A DNA stretch of 9,218 nt from an uncultured Peptococcaceae bacterium (GTDB lineage: Bacteria > Bacillota > Peptococcia > Peptococcales > Peptococcaceae), in assembly GCA_902462325.1 (NCBI GenBank), contig CABQBF010000103.1:1-9218 (forward strand), written 5' to 3'. Positions 1-5,904 of the stretch are shown here, piece after piece. The notes below the pieces were generated by a model. That model was not told the DNA's origin and made no database searches. It saw nothing but the letters and a program-made list of their open reading frames with translations. The translations under genes were made by a program, and so were the position numbers. Position 1 is the stretch's first letter, and each line of letters starts with the position of its first letter.

Positions 1-503
1 CCGGCGCCTATCGAAGTCAGATGTCCGATATTGTAACAGGGGTGACCTGCTGCGACGCGGAGGGCAAGCTGCTGACGCTAAGCACCGAACAATGCGGCTT
101 TTCCTACCGCAACAGCCGGTTTAAACAACAGAAGGACTTGGTAGTTGTTTCTGTGCAATTGGAATTAAAAACGGGAAAAAAAGAGGAAATTCTGGCGCAG
201 ATGCAGAAAAATACAACAGCACGCAATGCCAAACAGCCTGTGGAGTATCCCAGCGCCGGCAGCATTTTTAAAAATCCGCCGCAAGATGCAGCGGGTCGGT
301 TGGTGGAACTGGTCGGTGCGAAAGGCTGGCGGCAGGGTGACGCTATGGTTTCTGAAAAACACAGCAATTTTATCATCAATACCGGCGCAGCTACCTGCGA
401 AGATGTACTGCAGCTAGTAAAAAAAGTAAAACAGGCAGTTTTGGACAAGACAGGCGTGCTATTGGAGGAAGAGATTTTACTATTAGGGCGAGAAAATCTT
501 TAA
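1..503 (+). CDS. murB: UDP-N-acetylenolpyruvoylglucosamine reductase (MurB), C-terminal part
   Basis: This is the 3' part of murB, cut by the left edge; the first whole codon is at base 3. MurB is the cytoplasmic flavoenzyme that uses NADPH to reduce UDP-GlcNAc-enolpyruvate to UDP-MurNAc in peptidoglycan precursor synthesis. The visible part begins at GAYRSQMSDIV, matching the conserved GAY segment near the end of the FAD-binding half. It runs through the substrate-binding domain: PSAGSIFKNP carries the serine expected to protonate the substrate, then come GDAMVSEKHSNFIIN and, near the end, LLEEEI with the family's conserved glutamate. The C-terminus looks complete and ends in TAA. The internal ATG at 21 is not the start, because homology extends upstream of it. 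Its position before ftsQ and ftsZ fits a division/cell-wall cluster. The FAD-binding domain is outside the window, so its integrity cannot be judged. Confidence 0.95.
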   Translation, partial: GAYRSQMSDIVTGVTCCDAEGKLLTLSTEQCGFSYRNSRFKQQKDLVVVSVQLELKTGKKEEILAQMQKNTTARNAKQPVEYPSAGSIFKNPPQDAAGRLVELVGAKGWRQGDAMVSEKHSNFIINTGAATCEDVLQLVKKVKQAVLDKTGVLLEEEILLLGRENL

Positions 504-510
504 AGTGGAG

Positions 511-539
511 TAGACAGGTTTCAAATCCTTTGTTATAAT
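511..539 (+). promoter_or_regulatory. Sigma-A-type promoter with extended -10, upstream of ftsQ
   Basis: A -35 TAGACA (511-516, five of six to consensus) is separated by 17 bp from a perfect TATAAT (534-539). A TG one base upstream of the -10 (531-532) makes an extended -10. Transcription would start near 546, giving a leader of about 25 bases before the ATG at 571. It lies in the 67-bp gap between murB and ftsQ, so ftsQ-ftsZ can probably be expressed independently of the upstream mur genes. Confidence 0.75.
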
Positions 540-570
540 AAACTAGATAAGAGTGTAAAGTCGTGATATT

Positions 571-1401
571 ATGAAAAAAACAGACAAGATCGTTGTTCTG
601 GATGACTATAAGTCCAATGCAGAGAGAAACATGCCTATGGAAAATGCAAAGATGGTATCTAAAAAACGGCTCCGTTTTAGAAGGCCAAAATTGATAAAAG
701 TTTTAGGCTTGGCAGTGGCCTTTTTCGCCTTGCTGTATTTGTTGGGTTGTTTGCCGTTTTTTCAGGTTTCAGAAATCGCAGTGGAAGGCACGACGGCTTT
801 AACTGTTGATAAAGTAATTTCTCTGTCCGGTATTCAAACAGGAGATAACTTCTTCTATCTGGATACTTGGAACGCTAAGAAGGATTTAGAGCAAAATCCT
901 TTTGTGGAAGATGTCAAAATCCGGCGCATGTTGCCCAATAAAGTTACCATTGCCGTCACAGAGCGGAAGTCAATCGGTTATATTGTCACCACCGACGGAT
1001 ATATTCAGGTTGGGGAAGATGGCCGTTTGCTGGCAATTCAGCAAACGCTGAGCAATTATGATCTTCCAGTCATCAGCGGTATTGATCTCAGTGAATTGCC
1101 TGCTATTGGCGGGTTTATTGAAAATGAAAAATTAAAACAGGCTCTGGAAATTTTACAGAATTGCGACCAGTCGTTGTTGGATAATATTGCAGAGCTGAAT
1201 GTGGGACAAGAGTATTACATCTTGGCTTACACCAATCAGAAATTGGAGGTTCGTCTGGGCGGTCTGGATAATATTGAGCAGCGCCTGCAGGATTTGAACG
1301 GAATCCTGACGAATGTGGTAGGAACAAAAATTGCGTCGGACCAGATTTTGTACATAGATATGCGGTATGAGGGTTCGCCGGTGATTAAATTGAGATCATA
1401 A
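571..1401 (+). CDS. ftsQ: Cell division protein FtsQ/DivIB
   Basis: This is a bitopic division protein of 276 residues that joins the divisome (FtsQ/DivIB-FtsL-FtsB/DivIC complex) and couples septal wall synthesis to the Z ring. Residues 1-41 are a basic cytoplasmic tail (KKRLRFRRPK), 42-61 a single transmembrane helix (VLGLAVAFFALLYLLGC). Residues 64-133 are a POTRA domain starting FQVSEIAVEG, with the typical NPFVEDVKIRRMLPNKVTIAVTERK stretch cut by family-conserved positions. The rest is the extracytoplasmic FtsQ/DivIB beta domain. The start at 571 gives the longest protein but has only a weak ribosome site. The ATG at 631 (residue 21), preceded by AGAGAG, would remove only part of the cytoplasmic tail and is a real alternative. 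The gene follows murB, as in many Firmicutes, and sits 32 bp before ftsZ. The family assignment is firm; the exact start is not. Confidence 0.92.
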   Translation: MKKTDKIVVLDDYKSNAERNMPMENAKMVSKKRLRFRRPKLIKVLGLAVAFFALLYLLGCLPFFQVSEIAVEGTTALTVDKVISLSGIQTGDNFFYLDTWNAKKDLEQNPFVEDVKIRRMLPNKVTIAVTERKSIGYIVTTDGYIQVGEDGRLLAIQQTLSNYDLPVISGIDLSELPAIGGFIENEKLKQALEILQNCDQSLLDNIAELNVGQEYYILAYTNQKLEVRLGGLDNIEQRLQDLNGILTNVVGTKIASDQILYIDMRYEGSPVIKLRS

Positions 1402-1417
1402 GTTTATGATTTGCATT

Positions 1418-1426
1418 GGGGGAGAG
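1418..1426 (+). promoter_or_regulatory. Ribosome binding site that fixes the ftsZ start
   Basis: GGGGGAGAG at 1418-1426 lies seven bases before the ATG at 1434. A TTG at 1416 also opens this frame, but it overlaps the Shine-Dalgarno itself and would add six residues not seen in FtsZ, so ATG 1434 is preferred. Confidence 0.8.
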
Positions 1427-1433
1427 TGTAAAG

Positions 1434-2558
1434 ATGTTTGAACTGGAGAAAAATGAGACTGGCAATTTAGCTTGCATAAAAGTAATTGGTGTTGGCGGCG
1501 GCGGCGGTAACGCTGTAAATAGAATGATTGCGGCTAACGTAGAAGGCGTAGAATTTATTGTAGCCAATACCGACGCGCAGGCGCTGGAATTATCCAAAGC
1601 ACCGACAAAAATTCAGCTAGGCGGAAAACTGACCCGCGGTTTGGGTGCCGGCGGAAATCCTGAAGTTGGCTGTAAATCGGCAGAAGAAAGCAGAGAAGAA
1701 CTGACACAGGCCTTAAAAGGCGCCGATTTGGTTTTCGTAACGGCTGGGATGGGCGGCGGTACTGGTACCGGCGCGGCTCCAATTGTCGCTGAAGTGGCCA
1801 AAAGTATTGGTGCATTGACGATTGCAATTGTAACCAAGCCCTTTACCTTTGAAGGAAAACGTCGCTTAAAGCAGGCTTTGGCTGGCATTGAACGGCTGTC
1901 TGGTCAGGTAGATTCCATTGTGACCATTCCCAATGACCGTTTGCTGCAAATTGCCGATAAAAATACAACCTTAGAATCTGCATTCTCTTTTGCCGATGAT
2001 ATTTTGCGTCAAGGTGTGCAGGGCATTTCCGATACCATTGCCAAAGCGGGGATTATCAATTTGGATTTTGCCGATGTGCGCACCATTATGGAAAACACCG
2101 GCGTAGCTTTGATGGGCGTAGGGATTGCAAAAGGCGAAAACCGTGCTGTTACAGCAGCCAAAGCGGCGATTTCTTCCCCATTGTTAGAATTGTCTATTGA
2201 AGGCGCTAGTGGGATTTTGCTCAATATTTCCGGCAGCAATTTAACCTTACTGGAAGCACAGGAAGCGGCCGACTTTATCTACGAATCGGCTGGCACCGAT
2301 GCCGATATTATGTTTGGTGCTTTTGATGATGACAATGGCTCCGATGAAATCAAGATTACCATCATTGCCACTGGCTTTAACCGGCAGCAGCCTGCGGAAC
2401 AGCCCGTTGCCGCACCGGAAAAGAAACCGACGGTTACTGCAAAGGATAATGTGCGTCCGGCCCATCAGCAAACGCCGGTGCGCGGTGAAATTCCAGAAAT
2501 CAAATCGCCGTTGGACAGCGTAGTGATTCCAGAATTTTTATTGAGAAAGAAAAATTAA
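1434..2558 (+). CDS. ftsZ: Cell division GTPase FtsZ
   Basis: FtsZ is the bacterial tubulin homologue. It polymerises in a GTP-dependent way into the cytoplasmic Z ring and recruits the septum machinery. The protein has 374 residues, a normal length. The N-terminal nucleotide-binding domain has GVGGGGGNAVNRM (residues 19-31), NTDAQ, and the tubulin/FtsZ signature GGGTGTG at 107-113. The synergy (T7) loop NLDFADV (209-215) supplies the acidic residues that complete the GTPase site of the neighbouring subunit. The C-terminal domain ends near residue 323 (ITIIATGF). A short linker rich in P, E, Q and A follows, then the conserved C-terminal peptide VIPEFLLRKKN, which binds partners such as FtsA, SepF and ZapA-type proteins. 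The start is ATG 1434 with a strong ribosome site. No ftsA precedes it. It is followed by a terminator, so it is transcriptionally separated from spoIIGA. Confidence 0.98.
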   Translation: MFELEKNETGNLACIKVIGVGGGGGNAVNRMIAANVEGVEFIVANTDAQALELSKAPTKIQLGGKLTRGLGAGGNPEVGCKSAEESREELTQALKGADLVFVTAGMGGGTGTGAAPIVAEVAKSIGALTIAIVTKPFTFEGKRRLKQALAGIERLSGQVDSIVTIPNDRLLQIADKNTTLESAFSFADDILRQGVQGISDTIAKAGIINLDFADVRTIMENTGVALMGVGIAKGENRAVTAAKAAISSPLLELSIEGASGILLNISGSNLTLLEAQEAADFIYESAGTDADIMFGAFDDDNGSDEIKITIIATGFNRQQPAEQPVAAPEKKPTVTAKDNVRPAHQQTPVRGEIPEIKSPLDSVVIPEFLLRKKN

Positions 2559-2574
2559 ATTTAATATTTTTGCC

Positions 2575-2620
2575 AAGGATATTTCCTGTCAACAGGGAAT
2601 ATCCTTTTTTCTTGTTTTTT
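2575..2620 (+). terminator. Rho-independent terminator after ftsZ
   Basis: A 14-bp stem (2575-2588 with 2593-2606, one G-U pair) closed by a TCAA loop runs directly into a T-rich tail, TTTTTT then CTTG then TTTTTT (to 2620). It lies 16 bases after the ftsZ stop and ends the division transcript before the sporulation genes. Confidence 0.93.
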
Positions 2621-2651
2621 TCTCAAAGAAACCGTAAATATACGCTCGTAA

Positions 2652-2685
2652 ATCGACAGATTTCTTTATCGGAAGGGCTTATAAT
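2652..2685 (+). promoter_or_regulatory. Probable Spo0A-controlled spoIIGA-sigE promoter
   Basis: A perfect TATAAT is at 2680-2685. No acceptable -35 exists at the usual 17-bp distance. TCGACA at 2653-2658 sits 21 bp upstream, an over-long spacer of the kind known for the Bacillus subtilis spoIIG promoter. ATCGACA (2652-2658) matches the reverse complement of the Spo0A box TGTCGAA at six of seven positions. A weaker match, CTCGTAA (2645-2651, four of seven), lies directly upstream. The inference is activation by phosphorylated Spo0A of a sigma-A promoter reading into spoIIGA, with transcription starting near 2692. Confidence 0.6.
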
Positions 2686-2721
2686 AGAGAAAACAGTTTG
2701 TTTCGATGGGAGCGCAGATGC

Positions 2722-3612
2722 ATGACTGTTTATCTGGATGAGGTATTTGCAGTGAATTTGTGCATGGATTGGTTGATTTTGTGGGCCACAGGTACTTTGG
2801 CGCAGAGCGGTGCGAAGCGGTGGCGGTTGGGGATGGCTGCATTTTTGGGCGCGCTTTATTCGATTGTTATTTTTTTGCCCTGGGGAGTTTACCTGGCTAT
2901 TTTGCCTGCGAAGATACTTTGCTCTTTGCTGATGATTGTAGTGGCGTTTCCGTTTGTAAGCTGGCGAAATTATCTGAAAAATGTAATTTATTTATATCTA
3001 ATCTCTTTTGTTTTAGGCGGCGCTTCTCTCGGTGTGATGTATCTTTTTGGTCAGCAGTCTATAGAAACCTGGAATGGCATTGCTCTGGTGCAGATCGATT
3101 TCCAGTTCTTTTGGCTGGCGGTGGCTGTGAGCCTAGTGCTGGCGGCAACATTTTTTCTGCGGCAGCATTTGCGGCGGGATTTATCAGCAGCGCCTTGTAT
3201 TGTGACAGCACAAATTCTTATGGCGGAGAAACAGGTATCGTTGCGGCTGTTGGTGGATACGGGCAATAGTTTGGTCGATCCGTTGACTGCTCAGCCGGTA
3301 ATTGTTGCGGAGCAGGAGCATCTATTGCCGTTGTTTTCTCCGTTATTCGCGCAGCAGTTGGCGCAGATGGCTTCCGGTTCTGCACAGCTTTTGCTGGCTG
3401 CGCAGCAAAGCGAGATGCCGGGCCGTTGGCGGTTAATTCCCTATCGGGCTGTGGGGCAGCAGGGGATGCTGCTTGGTTTTCGCCCTGACTGGGTGATTTT
3501 GCAGCATGGAAAAGAATACAGGCGTTATTCTAATGTGATTGTAGCATTATCGGAGCAAAAATTTTCTGCCTATGAAACCTATCAGGGTCTGGTTCCGCCA
3601 GAGTTACTGTAA
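2722..3612 (+). CDS. spoIIGA: Sporulation sigma-E factor processing protease SpoIIGA
   Basis: SpoIIGA is the septal membrane aspartic protease (family A36) that removes the pro-sequence of sigma-E in the mother cell when triggered by the forespore signal SpoIIR. Started at ATG 2722 it has 296 residues and begins MTVYLDEVFAVNLCMDWLIL, like other SpoIIGA proteins. GGGAG at 2708-2712 is a suitable ribosome site, whereas the upstream in-frame TTG at 2698 has none and would add eight atypical residues. The N-terminal half is very hydrophobic, with about five membrane helices up to roughly residue 150. The C-terminal half is the soluble protease domain with the active-site motif D179-T-G-N (LLVDTGNSLVDPLT). 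It acts on the product of the next gene, sigE, 17 bp downstream, with which it shares a transcript. Length and catalytic aspartate match the family, so it looks functional. Confidence 0.93.
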   Translation: MTVYLDEVFAVNLCMDWLILWATGTLAQSGAKRWRLGMAAFLGALYSIVIFLPWGVYLAILPAKILCSLLMIVVAFPFVSWRNYLKNVIYLYLISFVLGGASLGVMYLFGQQSIETWNGIALVQIDFQFFWLAVAVSLVLAATFFLRQHLRRDLSAAPCIVTAQILMAEKQVSLRLLVDTGNSLVDPLTAQPVIVAEQEHLLPLFSPLFAQQLAQMASGSAQLLLAAQQSEMPGRWRLIPYRAVGQQGMLLGFRPDWVILQHGKEYRRYSNVIVALSEQKFSAYETYQGLVPPELL

Positions 3613-3629
3613 GAGAGGAGCGCATAAAG

Positions 3630-4343
3630 ATGGGACTATCAGAAAAAGTAAATCTGATGCTGGTATGGATGATGAAAAAGTTGCATTTGCAGGAGGAGGT
3701 GTACTACATTGGCAGCAGTGAAACCTTGCCGCCGCCGCTGACGCCGGAAGAGGAACAAGCGCTGTTGCTCCGTCTGGACCAGGATGGTGATGCTGCTCGA
3801 ACGGAGCTGATTGAGCACAATTTGCGGCTGGTGGTTTATATTGCCCGTAAATTTGAAAATACCGGGATTCCCGTGGAGGATTTAATTTCCATCGGTACCA
3901 TTGGTCTGATTAAAGCGGTGAACACCTTTGATTGTCATAAAAAAATCAAGCTGGCCACTTACGCCTCCCGCTGCATTGAAAATGAAATCTTAATGCAACT
4001 GCGCCGCACCAGCAAAATGCGCTATGAAGTCAGTTTGGATGAGCCTTTGAAAATTGATTATGATGGTAATGAGCTGCTGCTTTCTGACGTGATGGGCACC
4101 GATGAAGATACCATTTATCAACATATTGAAAAAGATATTGATTATTCGCTGCTGCAAACCGCTATGTCCAAACTGTCCAAACGGGAGCAAACCATTGTGG
4201 AACTGCGTTTTGGCCTGCGTGGGCGGGAAGAACGAACACAGAAAGAGGTTGCCGATTTACTGGGCATTTCCCAATCTTATATCTCGCGGTTAGAAAAAAA
4301 GATTATCAGCCGGCTGCAGCGAGAATTTCAGAAGTTGGAATAA
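3630..4343 (+). CDS. sigE: RNA polymerase sporulation-specific sigma factor sigma-E (pro-form)
   Basis: This is the early mother-cell sigma factor that directs RNA polymerase to engulfment and coat genes. It is made as inactive pro-sigma-E. At 237 residues it is the normal length. The amphipathic pro-sequence (MGLSEKVNLMLVWMMKKLHLQEEV) ends at the Tyr-Tyr motif where SpoIIGA cuts in B. subtilis, here Y25-Y26. The YYIGSSETLPPPLTPEEE segment follows. Region 2 has HNLRLVVYIARKFENTG and the DLISIGTIGLIKAVNTF core-binding stretch, then YASRCIENEILM for -10 recognition and melting. Region 4 carries the helix-turn-helix TQKEVADLLGISQSYISRLEKK (about 204-225) for -35 recognition. The start ATG 3630 has AGAGAGGAG at 3612-3620. 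It follows spoIIGA closely, so protease and substrate are co-expressed. No convincing terminator follows, and sigG is absent downstream. Confidence 0.97.
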   Translation: MGLSEKVNLMLVWMMKKLHLQEEVYYIGSSETLPPPLTPEEEQALLLRLDQDGDAARTELIEHNLRLVVYIARKFENTGIPVEDLISIGTIGLIKAVNTFDCHKKIKLATYASRCIENEILMQLRRTSKMRYEVSLDEPLKIDYDGNELLLSDVMGTDEDTIYQHIEKDIDYSLLQTAMSKLSKREQTIVELRFGLRGREERTQKEVADLLGISQSYISRLEKKIISRLQREFQKLE

Positions 4344-4410
4344 AATTTCTAAATTTTTTAGGGAATTTACCAGAATAATCTGTAAAAATAGTTTCTACTT
4401 GCAGTTGTTT

Positions 4411-4429
4411 TGTAGTATAATATTCTACA
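4411..4429 (+). promoter_or_regulatory. Promoter -10 inside a palindromic operator candidate, upstream of the LytTR regulator
   Basis: TATAAT at 4416-4421 is a perfect -10, 35 bp before the GTG start at 4456. No -35 resembling TTGACA lies at 16-18 bp (4393-4398 reads TTCTAC), suggesting the promoter needs an activator. The -10 is embedded in the near-perfect palindrome TGTAGTATAATATTCTACA, with arms TGTAG/CTACA and ATA/TAT. A protein bound there would compete with RNA polymerase. The binder is unknown; self-regulation by the downstream response regulator is one possibility only. Confidence 0.5.
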
Positions 4430-4455
4430 GAACAAAAAAGTGAGCAGGTGACGGT

Positions 4456-5205
4456 GTGCGGATTGCAATTTGTGATGACAATTCTTTATGCTGTGAGCAG
4501 CTAGCGCTGCTTGTAGCGCAGGAAGAACAGGAACCGGGACAATTTGATGTGCAGATATTTTCCAGCGGAGAAGCGTTGTTGCAGCAAATGCAGGAAAAAC
4601 AGCCATTTGATTTAATTTTTATGGATATTGAAATGGGCGAAGGGCTTTCCGGTATGGAAACAGCAGTACAAATTCGCCGACAAAATCAAGATGTGATGCT
4701 AGTGTTTGTCACAGCGCATATTGATTTTGTGTTTGAGGCCTTCGATGTGCAAGCTATGCAATATTTGGTAAAGCCCATTGATGTGCAGCAATTTAAGCGG
4801 GTGTTTCAACTGTGCCGCCGAAAATATTTTAACGAGGAATGCCGCATACCCTTTCGTATTCGCAATGAAAAAGGCCAGGAAGAATTGTTATTGTTGATGG
4901 CCAAGGAACTTTTGTATGTGGAAAGCTATTTGCGCAAGCTGCAGATACATACCATTTATGGCCGTAGCTTTGAAGTGGCAGGAAAAATATCGGAGATGGA
5001 GGATTTATTAATCAAACGGGGATTTATTCGCTCCCATAAAAGCTATTTGATTAATCTGAATTATCTGCGGTTGTTAGAAGCCGATCAGCTTCTATTGGCA
5101 ACAAAACAGGGCGAGCAGCAAATCAAGTTGCCCTTGTCCCGCCGCAAAAAAGAGCAGGTGAAGAAAGCCTTTCTGCAATACAAGCGGGAAGATTGGGGAT
5201 CATAG
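4456..5205 (+). CDS. LytTR-family response regulator (AgrA/VirR/LytR type)
   Basis: This is a two-component transcription regulator of 249 residues. Residues 1-120 are a receiver domain with the acidic pair D7-D8 (ICDDN), the phosphoacceptor D57 (LIFMDIEMG), T86 (FVTAH) and K106 (YLVKPID), so the phosphorylation site is intact. Residues about 140-240 are a LytTR DNA-binding domain: ELLYVESYLRKLQIHT, GRSFEVAGKISEMEDLL, FIRSHKSYLINLNYL and the end LPLSRRKKEQVKKAF are typical. Such proteins usually control secreted peptides, toxins, cell-wall or competence functions by binding direct repeats. The start is GTG 4456 with AGCAGGTGA just upstream, and it gives the standard MRIAICDDN beginning. No histidine kinase gene is in the window, so its partner and targets are unknown. 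It has its own promoter region and its own terminator, so it appears to be a single-gene unit. Confidence 0.9.
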   Translation: MRIAICDDNSLCCEQLALLVAQEEQEPGQFDVQIFSSGEALLQQMQEKQPFDLIFMDIEMGEGLSGMETAVQIRRQNQDVMLVFVTAHIDFVFEAFDVQAMQYLVKPIDVQQFKRVFQLCRRKYFNEECRIPFRIRNEKGQEELLLLMAKELLYVESYLRKLQIHTIYGRSFEVAGKISEMEDLLIKRGFIRSHKSYLINLNYLRLLEADQLLLATKQGEQQIKLPLSRRKKEQVKKAFLQYKREDWGS

Positions 5206-5277
5206 CAGGGATATGCTTTTTAAAGAACGTGTATCTGAACAAACAATCTGGATTATGGAAATATTATATAAGAGGAG

Positions 5278-5317
5278 AAAGACGGACGAAAGCAACTGCT
5301 TTTTGTCCGTCTTTTTT
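5278..5317 (+). terminator. Rho-independent terminator after the LytTR regulator
   Basis: A 10-bp outer stem AAAGACGGAC (5278-5287) pairs perfectly with GTCCGTCTTT (5305-5314). An inner AAAGC/GCTTT pairing around an AACT loop continues the hairpin. The 3' arm runs into a T tract (5312-5317). It lies about 70 bases after the stop of the response regulator gene. Confidence 0.9.
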
Positions 5318-5457
5318 GTATTGGAGTTTATTTTCCAAAACGCTGCAGCTAAGCATTATCGTGTCCGAAAAATTGCATCATGAAAAGAACATGTAACATT
5401 TTAATAGATTGCGCTCTTCTGATTGCATAACAGTAAGAAGAGCATGCGCTTTTACCG
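5318..5457. other. Non-coding spacer at the core/accessory boundary
   Basis: This stretch lies between the response-regulator terminator and the end of the minus-strand XRE gene. I see no credible coding frame with a ribosome site, no tRNA-like or att-like repeat, and no clear promoter. Its only structure is the hairpin at 5411-5447. It separates the sporulation/division block from the tad-type block. Confidence 0.5.
5411..5447 (-). terminator. Possible weak terminator hairpin for the XRE gene
   Basis: GCTCTTCT (5413-5420) pairs perfectly with AGAAGAGC (5436-5443) across a 15-base loop. GC at 5411-5412 and 5446-5447 can add two outer pairs across an AT bulge. It lies just beyond the minus-strand XRE stop. 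Neither strand has a proper T tract behind it, and the loop is long, so the terminator call is weak. Confidence 0.35.
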
Positions 5458-5808
5458 TTATAGAGAAGTATTAGACTTTTTCTTATTTTTTTGATTTTGT
5501 TTTATGAACACCTTGCCCTGTTCTGTAAAAATTTCTTTCTGTTCGGTTGTTAAGGCTTGAAAAATATGTAGCACAGTTTGTTCTTCATGCGTTAGAGCAT
5601 TTTTACATTTAGGATTATAGTTTAAAAGATAATCAATCGAAACTTCAAAATAACTGGCGAAGGTTTTCAAAATTTCAAAATCAGGTTCTCTGATATTGCG
5701 AATATAATTTCCGAGTGTGGAAGGGGCAATATTTAAATCTTTCGCCAGCTGCTTTTGTGTAATATCCCGTTCCTCTAGTAACTCTCGTAAAACATCTCCA
5801 AATTTCAT
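5458..5808 (-). CDS. Small XRE/Cro-CI-type helix-turn-helix repressor
   Basis: This is a DNA-binding regulator of 116 residues on the minus strand. Residues 3-61 form an HTH_XRE domain: FGDVLRELLEERDITQKQLAKDLNIAPSTLGNYI contains the helix-turn-helix, and REPDFEILKTFASYFEVSIDYLL is the standard end of the fold. Residues 62-116 are a polar, lysine-rich tail (HEEQTVLHIFQALTTEQKEIF...) that may serve dimerisation; no enzymatic domain is visible. The start is ATG at 5808, set by GAGGTGA at 5814-5820. An upstream ATG in the same frame would add residues that do not resemble the family. It diverges from the tad operon, and direct repeats lie between the two, so the likely role is repression of that operon and perhaps of itself. 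The gene is AT-richer than the division genes. The effector or signal is unknown. Confidence 0.85.
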   Translation of the reverse strand: MKFGDVLRELLEERDITQKQLAKDLNIAPSTLGNYIRNIREPDFEILKTFASYFEVSIDYLLNYNPKCKNALTHEEQTVLHIFQALTTEQKEIFTEQGKVFIKQNQKNKKKSNTSL

Positions 5809-5859
5809 TTTAGTCACCTCGACATTCATTGTACAGAAGCAAGCAGAATAAAAATGAGT

Positions 5860-5893
5860 AATACACGATATGAGTTGACAATACACGAATTGA
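5860..5893. promoter_or_regulatory. Candidate XRE operator: two direct repeats around the tad -35
   Basis: AATACACGATATGA (5860-5873) and AATACACGAATTGA (5880-5893) match at 12 of 14 positions, with the first nine identical. They are spaced exactly 20 bp start to start, about two helical turns, so a protein could bind both on the same DNA face. The second copy begins at the last base of the -35 TTGACA and fills most of the spacer; the first lies just upstream. Occupancy would block RNA polymerase. Assignment to the neighbouring XRE protein is inferred from position. Confidence 0.65.
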
Positions 5894-5904
5894 AGTTTTA
5901 TAAT
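5875..5904 (+). promoter_or_regulatory. Consensus sigma-A promoter of the tad operon
   Basis: A perfect -35 TTGACA (5875-5880) and a perfect -10 TATAAT (5899-5904) are separated by 18 bp. Transcription would begin near 5911, leaving about 90 bases of leader before the tadZ start at 6000. Such a strong promoter beside a repressor gene and overlapped by repeats suggests expression held off by repression rather than needing activation. I found no comparably good promoter reading leftward into the XRE gene. Confidence 0.85.

Noticed and set aside
1416..1433. TTG start six codons upstream for FtsZ
   Set aside because: The TTG overlaps the GGGGGAG ribosome site of ATG 1434, and the added residues are not part of FtsZ.
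2760..3269. 169-codon open frame in another plus-strand frame inside spoIIGA
   Set aside because: It lies wholly within spoIIGA, whose frame carries the DTGN active site and membrane helices. The shifted frame shows no family signature and is a by-product of GC-biased codons.
4341..4368. Possible terminator after sigE
   Set aside because: Only a short CTAAA/TTTAG hairpin with an A/T-rich, mismatched extension exists, with no GC-rich stem and no T tract after it.
4388..4409. Two LytTR-type half sites (ATAGTTTCT and GCAGTTGTT)
   Set aside because: Each matches the usual consensus at about seven of nine positions, but they are 13 bp apart start to start rather than about 21, so autoregulatory binding is not supported.
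5193..5396. Plus-strand open frame of 67 codons after the LytTR regulator
   Set aside because: It overlaps the end of the regulator gene and runs straight through the strong terminator at 5278-5317, and it has no ribosome site of its own or recognisable protein features.
5818..5824. Spo0A-box-like CTCGACA near the XRE start, and the TGTCGACA in tadZ near 6350
   Set aside because: Single six-of-seven matches within a ribosome site or coding sequence, with no suitably placed promoter, are expected by chance.
5809..5886. Longer minus-strand XRE protein starting at 5886
   Set aside because: The 26 extra residues are cysteine-rich and unlike the family, the ATG at 5886 has no ribosome site, and the extension would overlap the repeats and the tad -35. 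GAGGTGA at 5814-5820 points to the start at 5808.
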